From positions 14,275-78,274 of the forward strand of contig JBOHGG010000026.1 in assembly GCA_050700115.1 (NCBI GenBank): a DNA stretch of 64,000 bases. Reading direction: 5' to 3'. Positions within the stretch are counted from its first letter, which is position 1. Every line of letters starts with the position of its first letter. Shown in pieces: positions 8,211 to 17,019 of the stretch. A program made the translations under genes and the position numbers. Origin of the DNA: GCA-003244245 sp050700115. GTDB lineage: Bacteria; Actinomycetota; Actinomycetes; Mycobacteriales; Pseudonocardiaceae. Under the pieces are notes generated by a model. The model saw only the letters and a list, made by a program, of their open reading frames with translations, ran no database searches and was not told the origin of the DNA.

Positions 8211-11096
8211 TTAGGGGACGACGTTGACCAGGCGGCCGGGCACCACGATCACCTTGCGGGGCTCCTCACCGTCGATCAGCGTGGCCGCACGCACCTGCGC
8301 CAACGCTGCGGCGCGCACTTCCTCCGGGCTCGCCGAGGTGGGCACTACCATCCGGGTGCGGACCTTGCCGTTGATCTGGATCGGGTACTCCACGGTGTCC
8401 TCGATCAGGTAGCGCTCGTCAGCCTCGGGCATTGGCCCGTGCGCCAGCGGCTTGTCACCGCCCAGCCGGGACCACAGTTCCTCGGCGACATGCGGGGCCA
8501 GTGGCGCCAGCAGCAGCACCATCGGCTCGGCCACCGCCCGCGGGGCTCCCTCGGGATACGCCTTGGTCACCTGGTTGTTCAGCTCGATGAGTTTGGCGAT
8601 CGCGGTGTTCAGCCGCAACGTCGCGTAGTCCTCCCGGATCCCGGCAGTGGCCCGGTGCAGCGCCCGCAGCGTCTCGATGTCGGGTTGGGTATCGGTCACC
8701 CGCAGCTGTCCGGTCTGCTCGTCGACCAGGTTGCGCCACAGTCGCTGCAAGAACCGGTGCGCTCCGACGACGTCCTTGGTCGCCCATGGCCGCGAGGTGT
8801 CCAATGGTCCCATCGACATCTCGTACACCCGCAGCGTGTCGGCGCCGTAGGTATCGCCCATCTCGTCCGGTGAGACCGAGTTGCGCAGGCTCTTGCCCAT
8901 CTTGCCGTACTCGCGCCGGACCTCTTGGCCGCGCCAGGTGTACCGGCCGTCGGGCTCCTCGACGACCTCCTCGGCGGGGACGTACACCCCGCGCGCGTCG
9001 GTGTAGGCGAAGGCCTGGATGTAGCCCTGGTTGTACAGCCGCCGGTAGGGCTCCTCCGAGGAAACATGCCCCAGGTCGTAGAGCACCTTGTGCCAGAACC
9101 GCGAGTAAAGCAGGTGCAGCACGCCGTGCTCCACGCCGCCGACGTACAGATCCAGCCCACCCGGGTCATCCGCACCGTGCAGCTGCGGCCGTGGGCCCAT
9201 CCAGTACCGCTCGTTGACCGGATCGCACATCGCCTCAGAGTTGTCCGGATCGATGTAGCGCAACTGGTACCAGCACGATCCCGCCCATTGCGGCATCACG
9301 TTGGTGTCCCGGCGGTAGGTCTGCACGCCATCACCCAGGTCTAGCTGGACCTCAACCCAGTCGGTGGCCTTGGCCAGCGGCGGGGCCGGCTCGGAATCGG
9401 CGTCGTCCGGGTCGAACGTGGTCGGCGCGTAGTCCGCCACGTCCGGCAGTTCGACGGGCAGCATCGACTCGGGCAACGGGTGCGGTCGGCCGTCGGTGTC
9501 GTAGACGATCGGGAACGGCTCGCCCCAGTACCGCTGCCGGGCGAACAGCCAATCGCGCAGCTTGTACTGCACGGTTGCATCGCCGGCGCCGTTGGCCTCC
9601 AGCCAGTCGGTGATCGCCTTCTTCGCCTCCACGACGTCCAACCCGTCGAGGAACGAGGAGTTGATCGCCGGGCCCTCCCCGGAGTACGCCTGCCCCGGGA
9701 AACCCTCCGGTGGGGCGACGGTGCGCACGATCGGCAGCCCGAAGGCCTCCGCGAAGTCCCAGTCGCGCTGGTCCTGCCCGGGCACCGCCATGATCGCGCC
9801 GGTGCCGTAGCCCATCAGCACGTAGTCGGCGATGAATATCGGGATCTGCTGGCCCGTAGCCGGGTTGGTGGCATAGACCCCGGTGAAGACCCCCGTCTTG
9901 TCCCGGCTCTCCTGGCGCTCCAGTTCGGAGCGTTGTGCGGTAGCTCGACGGTAACCGGCGATCGCCTCCGCCGGGGTGGCGGCCCCACCAGTCCAGCGAC
10001 TGTCCGCCCCGGCCGGCCATTGCTCGGCGGCGATCTCGGAGACCAGCGGGTGCTCCGGCGCCAGCACCAGGTAGGTCGCGCCGAACAGGGTGTCTGGGCG
10101 GGTCGTGAAGACCTCGATGTTGGTAGCTCTCCAAGTACCCCCGGACCCCCGGTTGGTGGTACTTGAAGAGCCACCAACACCGAACCGGATGCGGGCGCCG
10201 TGGGAGCGGCCGATCCAGTTTCGCTGCATGATCTTGATCTTGTCTGGCCAGTCCAGCCGGTCCAGGTCGTCGAGCAGCCGGTCGGCGTAGGCGGTGATCC
10301 GCATCATCCATTGCCGCAGGTTGCGCCGGAACACCGGGAAGTTGCCGCGGTCACTGCGGCCCTCGGCGGTGACCTCTTCATTGGCCAGCACAGTGCCCAA
10401 CCCTGGGCACCAGTTCACCGGGGCCTCGGACAGGTAGACCAGCCGGTGCGAGTCGATGATGCCCTGCTGGTCGGCCCGGGTCAGCGCGGACCAGACGCGA
10501 CCGTCCGGGGTGGACCGCGCGCCTTGGGCGTACTCGGCCTCCAACTCGACGATCGGGCGAGCCCGGCGAGCCCGGGTGTCGTACCACGCGTTGTAGATCT
10601 GCAAGAAGATCCACTGGGTCCAGCGGTAGTACTCGACGTCGGTGGTGGCGATCCGGCGGCGCTCGTCGTGGCCGAGCCCCAGCCGGCGGATCTGCGCCAG
10701 GTAGCGCTCGATGTTCGCCTCGGTGGTGGTCCGCGGATGAGTACCGGTCTGGGCCGCGTACAGCTCAGCGGGCAGCCCGAACGCGTCGAAGCCCATGGTG
10801 TGCAGCACGTTGCGCCCGGTCATCCGGTGGTAGCGGGCGAAGACATCAGTGCCGATGAAGCCCAGCGGGTGCCCGACGTGCAGTCCGGACCCGGACGGGT
10901 AGGGGAACATGTCCTGCACGAAGAGCTTGTCGTCGGGCACCGCAGCACCATCTGGGGGGCGCAGGTTCCCGACCGGGTTCGGCGCGTGGAAGGTTCCGCG
11001 CTCGGCCCAGCGGCGCTGCCAGCGGCGTTCGATCTCGCCAGCCAGCGCCGCGGTGTAGCGGTGTGGCGGGACGTCCCCGGCATCGGTGCTGCTCAT
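8211..11096 (-). CDS. leuS: Leucine--tRNA ligase with an in-frame palindromic-element insertion
   Basis: Class I aminoacyl-tRNA synthetase charging tRNA-Leu. The 961-residue protein has the HIGH motif as HVGH (73-76, in SGLHVGHPLGF), the editing-domain segment VFTTRPDTLFGATY, and KMGKS at 732-736. Residues 307-326 are encoded by a 60-bp palindrome that is not part of the family; it adds a Ser/Thr/Gly/Asn-rich peptide immediately before the editing-domain strand IEVFTT. Total length is normal and the frame is intact, so activity is expected. ATG 11096 has the ribosome site AAAGGA. The leader upstream holds a leucine-rich leader peptide and two hairpins, suggesting attenuation. Confidence 0.96.
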   Translation of the reverse strand: MSSTDAGDVPPHRYTAALAGEIERRWQRRWAERGTFHAPNPVGNLRPPDGAAVPDDKLFVQDMFPYPSGSGLHVGHPLGFIGTDVFARYHRMTGRNVLHTMGFDAFGLPAELYAAQTGTHPRTTTEANIERYLAQIRRLGLGHDERRRIATTDVEYYRWTQWIFLQIYNAWYDTRARRARPIVELEAEYAQGARSTPDGRVWSALTRADQQGIIDSHRLVYLSEAPVNWCPGLGTVLANEEVTAEGRSDRGNFPVFRRNLRQWMMRITAYADRLLDDLDRLDWPDKIKIMQRNWIGRSHGARIRFGVGGSSSTTNRGSGGTWRATNIEVFTTRPDTLFGATYLVLAPEHPLVSEIAAEQWPAGADSRWTGGAATPAEAIAGYRRATAQRSELERQESRDKTGVFTGVYATNPATGQQIPIFIADYVLMGYGTGAIMAVPGQDQRDWDFAEAFGLPIVRTVAPPEGFPGQAYSGEGPAINSSFLDGLDVVEAKKAITDWLEANGAGDATVQYKLRDWLFARQRYWGEPFPIVYDTDGRPHPLPESMLPVELPDVADYAPTTFDPDDADSEPAPPLAKATDWVEVQLDLGDGVQTYRRDTNVMPQWAGSCWYQLRYIDPDNSEAMCDPVNERYWMGPRPQLHGADDPGGLDLYVGGVEHGVLHLLYSRFWHKVLYDLGHVSSEEPYRRLYNQGYIQAFAYTDARGVYVPAEEVVEEPDGRYTWRGQEVRREYGKMGKSLRNSVSPDEMGDTYGADTLRVYEMSMGPLDTSRPWATKDVVGAHRFLQRLWRNLVDEQTGQLRVTDTQPDIETLRALHRATAGIREDYATLRLNTAIAKLIELNNQVTKAYPEGAPRAVAEPMVLLLAPLAPHVAEELWSRLGGDKPLAHGPMPEADERYLIEDTVEYPIQINGKVRTRMVVPTSASPEEVRAAALAQVRAATLIDGEEPRKVIVVPGRLVNVVP
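10119..10178. repeat. 60-bp palindromic element inserted in frame within leuS
   Basis: Left arm 10119-10139 (starts GTTGGTAGCTCT) and right arm 10158-10178 are inverted copies, 19 of 21 bases matching, around an 18-base loop. The whole unit is exactly 20 codons. Related arms occur at 24345-24505. This looks like a miniature mobile or REP-type element, though no terminal duplication is evident. Confidence 0.75.
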
Positions 11097-11233
11097 GATC
11101 GTCCTTTCGAGCCCCCAGGAAACAGAAATCCCCTCAGGGCAATGAGGCCGTGAGGGGTCGCCGCGCTGACAGGTCCGCTGGTCAGCGCGGCCCGGGAAGG
11201 AGCAGGCGGGCCGTGCTCATGGCTGTCATGATA
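11097..11233 (-). promoter_or_regulatory. leuS promoter and leader with probable attenuator
   Basis: On the minus strand a -10 element TATCAT (11233-11228) lies 7 nt before an ATG (11220), so the transcript probably starts at or next to that ATG (leaderless). A 12-codon peptide follows. Then comes a hairpin with a perfect 10-bp stem CCGCGCTGAC (arms 11190-11181 and 11170-11161), which contains the peptide stop, and a second hairpin CCCCTCA/TGAGGGG (11157-11151 and 11136-11130) followed by ATTTCTGTTT. This is the layout of a ribosome-controlled attenuator; the alternative antiterminator fold was not resolved. Confidence 0.55.
11182..11220 (-). CDS. leuS leader peptide MSTARLLLPGPR
   Basis: A 12-residue open frame with three consecutive leucine codons (CTG CTC CTT) directly upstream of leuS. 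Its stop lies inside the first leader hairpin. Leucine codons in a leader ahead of the leucyl-tRNA synthetase gene suggest that charged tRNA-Leu level is sensed by ribosome stalling. Translation would be leaderless. Supported by position and content only. Confidence 0.5.
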   Translation of the reverse strand: MSTARLLLPGPR

Positions 11234-11277
11234 GCGGGTAGACACATCGGAATTCCGGCGCCGGTATCCTTACCGTC

Positions 11278-11670
11278 GTGTCTGCCTCCGCGCTGCTCGG
11301 TGTGGTGCTGCTGGTCGGCGGCGGCGCGCTGCTCACCGTCGGTCTGCTCGGCTGGCGGCAACGGCTACCGCGCAACCGGTTCGCCGGCATCCGCACCCCC
11401 GCGACACTGCGGTCGGAGGCCGCCTTCATCGCGGCCAATCGGGTGGCGGCCCCACCAGTGCTCGCGGCTGGCGCAGTCAGCGCCGCCGGCGGGGTGCTGG
11501 CCTTCGGGACGGGCGGCCCGGCGCTCGCGGCGATCGTCGGGGTGACCGGCGCCGGCGCGATCGGCCTACTGCTCGCCGGCGGCCTACTGGGCCACCGCGT
11601 AGCCATAGCAATGCCACCGCCCGCAGGTGGTTGCGCCGGGTGCTCGGGTGCCTGCACCGCGCGACCATAA
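11278..11670 (+). CDS. SdpI/YhfL-like small membrane protein
   Basis: 130-residue membrane protein starting at GTG 11278, divergent from leuS. Two hydrophobic segments near the N-terminus and centre (LLGVVLLVGGGALLTVGLL; GAGAIGLLLAGGLLG) flank RFAGIRTPATLRSEAAFIAANR, the sequence typical of the SdpI/DUF3784 group (NRxxGIRTP). SdpI-type proteins confer immunity to membrane-active peptides in Bacillus; the role of short actinobacterial members is unknown. The C-terminus has CAGCSGAC, an unusual cysteine cluster. Confidence 0.65.
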   Translation: MSASALLGVVLLVGGGALLTVGLLGWRQRLPRNRFAGIRTPATLRSEAAFIAANRVAAPPVLAAGAVSAAGGVLAFGTGGPALAAIVGVTGAGAIGLLLAGGLLGHRVAIAMPPPAGGCAGCSGACTARP

Positions 11671-11753
11671 CCGCGTTCTGCATCCAGAGTGCACCCATAG
11701 CCAGCCTGTTGGCAGCGTTCTGCATCCAGACTGCGCGCAGGGGCAGGGCGGGG

Positions 11754-12305
11754 CTACCAGGCTCGGGTGTTGGGGGGGCCTTTGAAGGGGCCTACCACGT
11801 CGGGGGTTATCCAGCCGCCGTAGAAGTCGCCGGGTTGGGGGGTTACCGGCTCGCCGTTCAGGGTCACCTCATCGAAGCGACCGGCGTAGACCGCGACCCG
11901 GTCGGTGAGTTGCGGGTAGCGCAGGTCGGGCTGCGGGTACCACCACCCGACCTCCCGCAACGGCGCGACGCCGGGCACCTCGAGGTCGATGTAGCACGCC
12001 TCACCCTTCCACTCACACATCGTGAGACGCGGCGCGGCCAGCAGCGGCACCCGGAACTCGGCCCGCGGCAGGTAGTACGTCGGCGGGTGCGACGTCTCCA
12101 GGACCCGCACCACGTCATCGGTGTCGAGGATGAGTGTCCCGCCGTGCACGATCCGGGCGCGGCGGCGCACCCGCTGGACCCGGGGCGGGCGCGGGTAGTC
12201 CCACACCGACTCCTGACCGGGGCCGGGTTCCTCGCGCGGCAGGCCGCCAGGAGGCTGCGCAGGCGACCCCGACCCCGACCGCGACAACCAGCCCTTGCGC
12301 GACAT
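11754..12305 (-). CDS. DUF427 domain-containing protein
   Basis: Soluble protein of 183 residues. A disordered N-terminus is followed by a DUF427 domain with VWDYPRPPR, ARIVHGGTLILDTDDVVRVLETSHPPTYYLP split by family-typical motifs, CEWKGEACY and the C-terminal YGGWITPDVVGPFKG. The ATG at 12305 overlaps the yqgE stop by one base (TGATG), which fixes the start and implies translational coupling. The biochemical function of DUF427 is unknown. Confidence 0.85.
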   Translation of the reverse strand: MSRKGWLSRSGSGSPAQPPGGLPREEPGPGQESVWDYPRPPRVQRVRRRARIVHGGTLILDTDDVVRVLETSHPPTYYLPRAEFRVPLLAAPRLTMCEWKGEACYIDLEVPGVAPLREVGWWYPQPDLRYPQLTDRVAVYAGRFDEVTLNGEPVTPQPGDFYGGWITPDVVGPFKGPPNTRAW

Positions 12306-12886
12306 CAGTTCAGCACCGGGTCGGCGGGATAGGTGGCCAGCAGAGCCAGCGGCATGCCCTGGCGGCGCAGCGCGCGACCCCACAGATCGGTGCCCGGCGG
12401 AGCCAACACATCGTCGGGCAAGGCGGGCACCACGATCCAGTCACCACGATTGATCTCACCGGCAAGCTGGCCTTCGTCCCAACCGGAGTATCCGGCGAAC
12501 ACCCGCAGCCCGCGCAGTCGCGGTGCCATCAGGTCCGGATCGGCGTCGAGTTGGACCAGGGCCAGGGACCCCCGTACTTTGATCACGCCCTCAGTGTGCT
12601 CGGCGTCCACCCCGGCGGGCAGCGCGGCCACGCACAGCGCCGCGCGCTGTTGCATCGGACCGCCGACGTAGAGCGCTTGCGGAACCGAGGCGTGCGGCCC
12701 CCACAACGGCAGCACCTCGCGCACCGGCACATCGCTGGGCCGGTTGAGCACCACGCCGAGCGTGCCTGCGGCGCGGTGGTCGATGACCAGCACCACGGTG
12801 CGGCGGAAGTTGGGATCCCGCAGTGCCGGGGCAGCGACCAACGCCGAACCCGCTTCCACTTCGTCCACCCCGACATCGTCTCGCAT
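12305..12886 (-). CDS. YqgE/AlgH family protein (UPF0301)
   Basis: Conserved protein of about 193 residues whose function is not established. Family features are GSALVAAPALRDPNFRRTVV near the N-terminus, GVVLNRP, LYVGGPM and RVFAGYSGWDEGQL. I place the start at ATG 12886; GTG 12934 would add 16 residues without homology. It is the first gene of a coupled pair with the DUF427 gene and diverges from the MFS gene. The neighbourhood matches Rv0038 beside Rv0037c. Confidence 0.85.
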   Translation of the reverse strand: MRDDVGVDEVEAGSALVAAPALRDPNFRRTVVLVIDHRAAGTLGVVLNRPSDVPVREVLPLWGPHASVPQALYVGGPMQQRAALCVAALPAGVDAEHTEGVIKVRGSLALVQLDADPDLMAPRLRGLRVFAGYSGWDEGQLAGEINRGDWIVVPALPDDVLAPPGTDLWGRALRRQGMPLALLATYPADPVLN

Positions 12887-12952
12887 CTGGCACCGATTTT
12901 GACAAGGGACTCCGGTCACTGACGCAGAACCCACACCACACCGTTAACCTGC

Positions 12953-14281
12953 GTGGTCGTGACCTCGTCGCCGGCCGTTGCCCTCGCAAGTCGGCCCGAC
13001 CGATTAGGGGTGCGGCGATTGCTGGGCACCCGCGGGTTCGGCCGGCTGCTGACCTCCCGCTTCGCCGCGCAATGGGGCGACGGGGTGTTCCAAGCCGGAT
13101 TGGGCGGCGCCGTGCTGTTCAACCCGGAACGCCAAGCCGACCCGATCGCCGTGGCGGCCGGGCTCGCTGTGCTGCTGCTGCCGTACTCCCTGGTGGGACC
13201 ATTCGCCGGGGCACTGCTGGACCGCTGGGACCGTCGTCGGGTCCTGGTCATCGCGAACCTACTGCGCACCGTGCCGATCGTGCTGGTGGCGCTCGCCGTC
13301 GGGACCGGGGTAGCCGGGGTGCCGCTGTATGTGGGAGCGCTGCTGGTGACCGGGGTGAGCCGGTTCGTGCTGGCAGGGCTGTCCGCGGGATTGCCGCATG
13401 TGGTGCCGCGCAGACACCTGATCGAGGCCAACGCGCTGGCGGCCACCGTCGGCGCGGCGGTCACTGTCTTCGGCGGGATCTGCGCCGTCGGGCTGCGTAG
13501 CGTGATCGGATCGGGCAACACCGGATCGGCCTGGGTGACAGCGGGCGCACTGTTGGGCTCGCTGGTCGCGGCAGCCACCCTCGCAGGCTTGCACCGAGGT
13601 CAGCTCGGGCCGGATTCCACCGACGAGCCCAGCGAGACCATCCGCGCGGTAGCCAGGGGGTTGCGTGACGGCCTGGCCGCGGCGGTCCGGGTGCCCAGCG
13701 TGGCCGCGGGTCTGGTGGCGCTCGTCGCGCACCGGCTCTCGTTCGGCATCGCCACCCTGGTAGCGCTGCTGCTCTACCGCAACTCCTTCACCTCCCAGGG
13801 GATGCTGCTGGCTGGGCTGGGCGGGGTCGGCCAGCTACTGGTTGCCGCTGCGCTCGGGTTGCTGCTCGCAGCGGTGCTCACGCCGCTGCTGGTGGCCAAG
13901 TTCGGCCGGCAGCGCACCGTGCGCGGTGCGCTGGTCGCCGCCGGTTTACTGATCGCCACGCTCGGCCTTCCGATGATCATGCCCACGATGCTGGCAGCCG
14001 CGTTCGCCCTGTCCACGGCCGGGCAGGTGGTGAAGCTGAGCCTGGACGCCACGGTGCAGGTCGACATCGGGGACGAGGCGCGCGGTCGGGTCTTCGCGCT
14101 CTATGACACGGTGTTCAACGTCGGCTACGTGCTGGCCGTCGCGCTCGCCGCCACCGTAATCCCCGCTGACGGCCACGCCCCCGAACTCATCCTCCTGGCC
14201 GCCGCCGCCTACCTCATCGCCGCCGCCCTCTACGGCCTCATCGACCGCAGCTCTCCTCCTGCTTCTGCGAGGGTCAGATGA
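12953..14281 (+). CDS. Major facilitator superfamily transporter
   Basis: Twelve-helix MFS transporter of 442 residues. The cytoplasmic loop 2-3 motif is GALLDRWDRRRVLV, and the second half repeats a related loop (KFGRQRTVRGALV). The start may be GTG 12953 or GTG 12959; a TAACCT box just upstream would favour near-leaderless translation from the second. It is orthologous in position to Rv0037c. The substrate is unknown. Its 3' end overlaps the convergent idi gene by 8 nt. Confidence 0.85.
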   Translation: MVVTSSPAVALASRPDRLGVRRLLGTRGFGRLLTSRFAAQWGDGVFQAGLGGAVLFNPERQADPIAVAAGLAVLLLPYSLVGPFAGALLDRWDRRRVLVIANLLRTVPIVLVALAVGTGVAGVPLYVGALLVTGVSRFVLAGLSAGLPHVVPRRHLIEANALAATVGAAVTVFGGICAVGLRSVIGSGNTGSAWVTAGALLGSLVAAATLAGLHRGQLGPDSTDEPSETIRAVARGLRDGLAAAVRVPSVAAGLVALVAHRLSFGIATLVALLLYRNSFTSQGMLLAGLGGVGQLLVAAALGLLLAAVLTPLLVAKFGRQRTVRGALVAAGLLIATLGLPMIMPTMLAAAFALSTAGQVVKLSLDATVQVDIGDEARGRVFALYDTVFNVGYVLAVALAATVIPADGHAPELILLAAAAYLIAAALYGLIDRSSPPASARVR

Positions 14282-14834
14282 GTGGGGACCATGGCGGGGT
14301 GGGCAGGGCGGCCAATAGCGGGATCTGGAGGGCGGCCCAGGGGCTGATCGCCCAGGGAGCAGCCGCTACTAGGGCTACCACGTCGGGCCAGGGGGTCCAG
14401 CGGTGCTCTAGGACCTCGGCCGGGTTGGGCCGCAGCTGACCGTCGATGCTGCCCACCAGCACCGGGCAGAACTCGTTCTCCACCACACCGTCGGGCGCCA
14501 CCGCCCGGTACCGGAAATCGGGCAGCGCCACCGTCGAGCGCACCATTCGCACACCCAACTCCTCGCGCAGCCGCCGCGCCGCCGCCTGCACACCGGACTC
14601 ATCAGGCAGCGGGTGTCCGCAGCAGGAGTTGGTCCACACCCCCGGCCAGGTCCGCTTGCTGGTGGCGCGGCGGGTCATCAGCAGCCGGCCGGAGCCGTCG
14701 AAGACGTAGCAGGAGAACGCCAGGTGCAACGGGGTGTCCCGATGGTGAACCTGGGACTTGGGTAGCTGGCCGGACGGACGCAGCTGCTCATCGAGCAGGA
14801 CAATCGGAACGTCGTCTGAGTGCACGGCGGGCAC
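14274..14834 (-). CDS. idi: Isopentenyl-diphosphate delta-isomerase, type 1
   Basis: Interconverts isopentenyl and dimethylallyl diphosphate for isoprenoid synthesis. The 186-residue NUDIX-fold enzyme has the diagnostic TNSCCGHP (active-site Cys) and ENEFCPV (Glu plus Cys) motifs, and AARRLREELGV in the NUDIX region. Start is GTG 14834 or GTG 14825, both in frame. It converges with the MFS gene (8-nt overlap) and lies upstream of nothing obviously related. Confidence 0.93.
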   Translation of the reverse strand: MPAVHSDDVPIVLLDEQLRPSGQLPKSQVHHRDTPLHLAFSCYVFDGSGRLLMTRRATSKRTWPGVWTNSCCGHPLPDESGVQAAARRLREELGVRMVRSTVALPDFRYRAVAPDGVVENEFCPVLVGSIDGQLRPNPAEVLEHRWTPWPDVVALVAAAPWAISPWAALQIPLLAALPTPPWSPLI

Positions 14835-14881
14835 GGTAACCCATCAGCCAGGGCGGAAACGTCCGTGGCGGCGGGTCCTGC

Positions 14882-16348
14882 TTACTCGGCTAGGTTGTCC
14901 TGCGCCCAGCGGCGTAGCTCGGCCTCTGCCTCCTCACGGGACAGCGGACCCCGGTCCAAGCGCACCTCCTTGAGGTGCCGCCAGGCCTGGCCGACCAACG
15001 GCCCGGGCGGCAGGCCGAGCAGCTCCATGATGGCGTTACCGTCGAGGTCCGGGCGGACCCGAGCCAGGTCCTCCTCGGCGCGGATCCGCCCGATGCGCCG
15101 CTCCAGGTCGTCGTAGCTGCGCTGCAGCGCGGCCGCCTTGCGACGGTTGCGCGTGGTGCAGTCGGCGCGGACGAGCTTGTGCAGCCGCGGCAGCAGCTCC
15201 CCGGCGTCGGTGACATAGCGACGCACCGCCGAGTCGGTCCACTCACCGCTGCCGTAGCCGTGAAACCGCAGGTGCAGGAACGTCAGCGCAGCGACGTCGG
15301 TGACGACGTGCGTGGGGAAACGCAGCGCGCGCAACCGCTTGCGGACCATCTTGGCCCCGACGACCTCGTGATGGTGGAAGCTCACCCCGCCGCCGGGCTC
15401 GTGCCTGCGGGTGGCCGGCTTGCCGATGTCATGGAGCAACGCCGCCAGCCGCAGCACCAGGTCGGGCTCGCCGTCCTCCAGGGCGATCGCCTGATCGAGC
15501 ACCGTCAGCGAATGCACGTAGACGTCCTTGTGCTGGTGATGCTCGTCGATCTCCAGCCGCATCGCGGGCACCTCGGGCAGCACGTGGTCGGCCAGCCCGG
15601 TGTCCACCATCAGCTCGATGCCGGCCCGCGGATCCGCCCCGAGCAGCAGCTTGGACAGCTCCGCGCCCACCCGCTCGACGGTGATCCGGCGGATCTCGGG
15701 CGCCATATCAGCCAGCGCCGCCCGCACCCGAGGAGCCAGGGTGAACCCGAGCTGGGAGACGAACCGGGCGGCGCGCAGCATCCGCAGCGGGTCGTCGGCG
15801 AAAGACTCCTGCGGCGTCGCGGGGGTGTCCAGCTCACGCCGAGCCAGCGCGGCCATCCCACCGTGCGGGTCGATGAACCGGCCACCGCCTTGCAGTGGCA
15901 GCTCCACAGCCATCGCATTCACGGTGAAGTCCCGCCGGGCGAGGTCACCCTCGACGGTGTCGCCGAAGACGACGTCCGGGTTGCGCGACACCCGGTCGTA
16001 ACGGTCCGCCCGGTAGGTGGTGATCTCGCAGTGCGTGCCGGCCCTGGTCGCGCCGATGGTGCCGAAAGCGATCCCGGTGTCCCACACGGCGTCGGCCCAG
16101 CCGTCCAGGATCCGCCGGGTGGCGTCGGGCCGGGCGTCGGTGGTGAAGTCCAGGTCGTTGCCCAGCCTGCCGAGCAGGGCGTCCCGCACGCTGCCGCCCA
16201 CCAGGTACAGCGAATAACCGGCCGCGCTGAACCGGGCGGCCAGCTCATCAGCCACCGGCGCGATCCGGAGCAGCTCCACCACCGCATTCTGCTGTGCCGT
16301 GCTCATGGACGGCATGCGGTTTCCCACCGCGGAGGGCGAAGGCGACAC
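14882..16348 (-). CDS. cca: CCA tRNA nucleotidyltransferase
   Basis: Adds or repairs the 3' CCA of tRNAs, needed here because the two tRNA genes in the window do not encode CCA. The N-terminal nucleotidyltransferase domain has LYLVGGSVRDALLGR and the metal-binding DLDFTTDA; RRDFTVNAMA follows, and an HD domain sits centrally (LAALLHDIGKPATR). The longest frame starts at ATG 16348 (488 residues); ATG 16306 (MSTAQQNAVVELL) is the more likely start by homology. It diverges from the NUDIX gene, as Rv3907c/Rv3908 do. Confidence 0.94.
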   Translation of the reverse strand: MSPSPSAVGNRMPSMSTAQQNAVVELLRIAPVADELAARFSAAGYSLYLVGGSVRDALLGRLGNDLDFTTDARPDATRRILDGWADAVWDTGIAFGTIGATRAGTHCEITTYRADRYDRVSRNPDVVFGDTVEGDLARRDFTVNAMAVELPLQGGGRFIDPHGGMAALARRELDTPATPQESFADDPLRMLRAARFVSQLGFTLAPRVRAALADMAPEIRRITVERVGAELSKLLLGADPRAGIELMVDTGLADHVLPEVPAMRLEIDEHHQHKDVYVHSLTVLDQAIALEDGEPDLVLRLAALLHDIGKPATRRHEPGGGVSFHHHEVVGAKMVRKRLRALRFPTHVVTDVAALTFLHLRFHGYGSGEWTDSAVRRYVTDAGELLPRLHKLVRADCTTRNRRKAAALQRSYDDLERRIGRIRAEEDLARVRPDLDGNAIMELLGLPPGPLVGQAWRHLKEVRLDRGPLSREEAEAELRRWAQDNLAE

Positions 16349-16469
16349 GGGGAGTCAGCCTAACGGCCCCTCTCCCGCCCGTGCGCCGGCGGTGATCACG
16401 CGAGGTATCGGGTACGACCATCGCTGCGGTGGCCCACGGTCGTGCCGGCACCGCCTATACCATCGGCGC

Positions 16470-17009
16470 ATGCCCCCGCCCTCCGGTAGGTCCAGCCGTA
16501 ACAAGGCCGCCCGGAAGGCAACCGGCCAGGGCCGTAGTGGCCAGCGCAAGGCCGGCCAGGACAAAGGCCGGACCAGCAGGATGCGCACCGTGGACGAGAC
16601 CTCAGCTGGTGGGCTGGTGGTCGACACCGAGACCGGGCGGGCGGCGGTGATCGGTAGGCTGGATCGGCGGGGTCGGCTGCTGTGGTCGCTGCCCAAGGGT
16701 CACATCGAGAACGGCGAGACCGTCGAGCAGGCGGCAGTGCGCGAAGTCGCCGAGGAGACCGGGATCAATAGCGCGGTGGTGGCCGCTCTGGGCAGCATCG
16801 ACTACTGGTTCGTCGCCGAGGACCGCCGGGTGCACAAGACGGTGCACCACTTCCTGCTGCGAGCGTTGGGCGGGGAGTTGTCCGATGCCGACGTGGAGGT
16901 CACCGAGGTGGCCTGGGTGCCGCTGGCCGACCTACCGGCGCGGTTGGCTTACGCTGACGAGCGCCGCCTCGTCCGTCGCGCCACCGCGATGATCGCGGAT
17001 TCAGCGTGA
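16470..17009 (+). CDS. NUDIX hydrolase (MutT4/Rv3908-like)
   Basis: NUDIX pyrophosphatase of 179 residues. A basic, Gly/Arg/Lys-rich N-terminus of about 40 residues precedes the fold. The NUDIX box runs GHIENGETVEQAAVREVAEE, followed by TGI. A longer frame begins at 16299 but overlaps cca; ATG 16470 is preferred because TATACC (16456-16461) lies 8 nt upstream as a -10 element, implying leaderless translation. It heads the run DUF6049-murJ on the same strand. The substrate is unknown. Confidence 0.88.
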   Translation: MPPPSGRSSRNKAARKATGQGRSGQRKAGQDKGRTSRMRTVDETSAGGLVVDTETGRAAVIGRLDRRGRLLWSLPKGHIENGETVEQAAVREVAEETGINSAVVAALGSIDYWFVAEDRRVHKTVHHFLLRALGGELSDADVEVTEVAWVPLADLPARLAYADERRLVRRATAMIADSA

Positions 17010-17019
17010 GGCGCCCCGA

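Noticed and set aside
10119..10178. Sequencing or assembly artefact in leuS
   Set aside because: The insert keeps the frame exactly and has relatives elsewhere in the window.
10200..11153. 317-codon plus-strand frame opposite the leuS start
   Set aside because: Shadow of leuS; leuS motifs and leader are clear.
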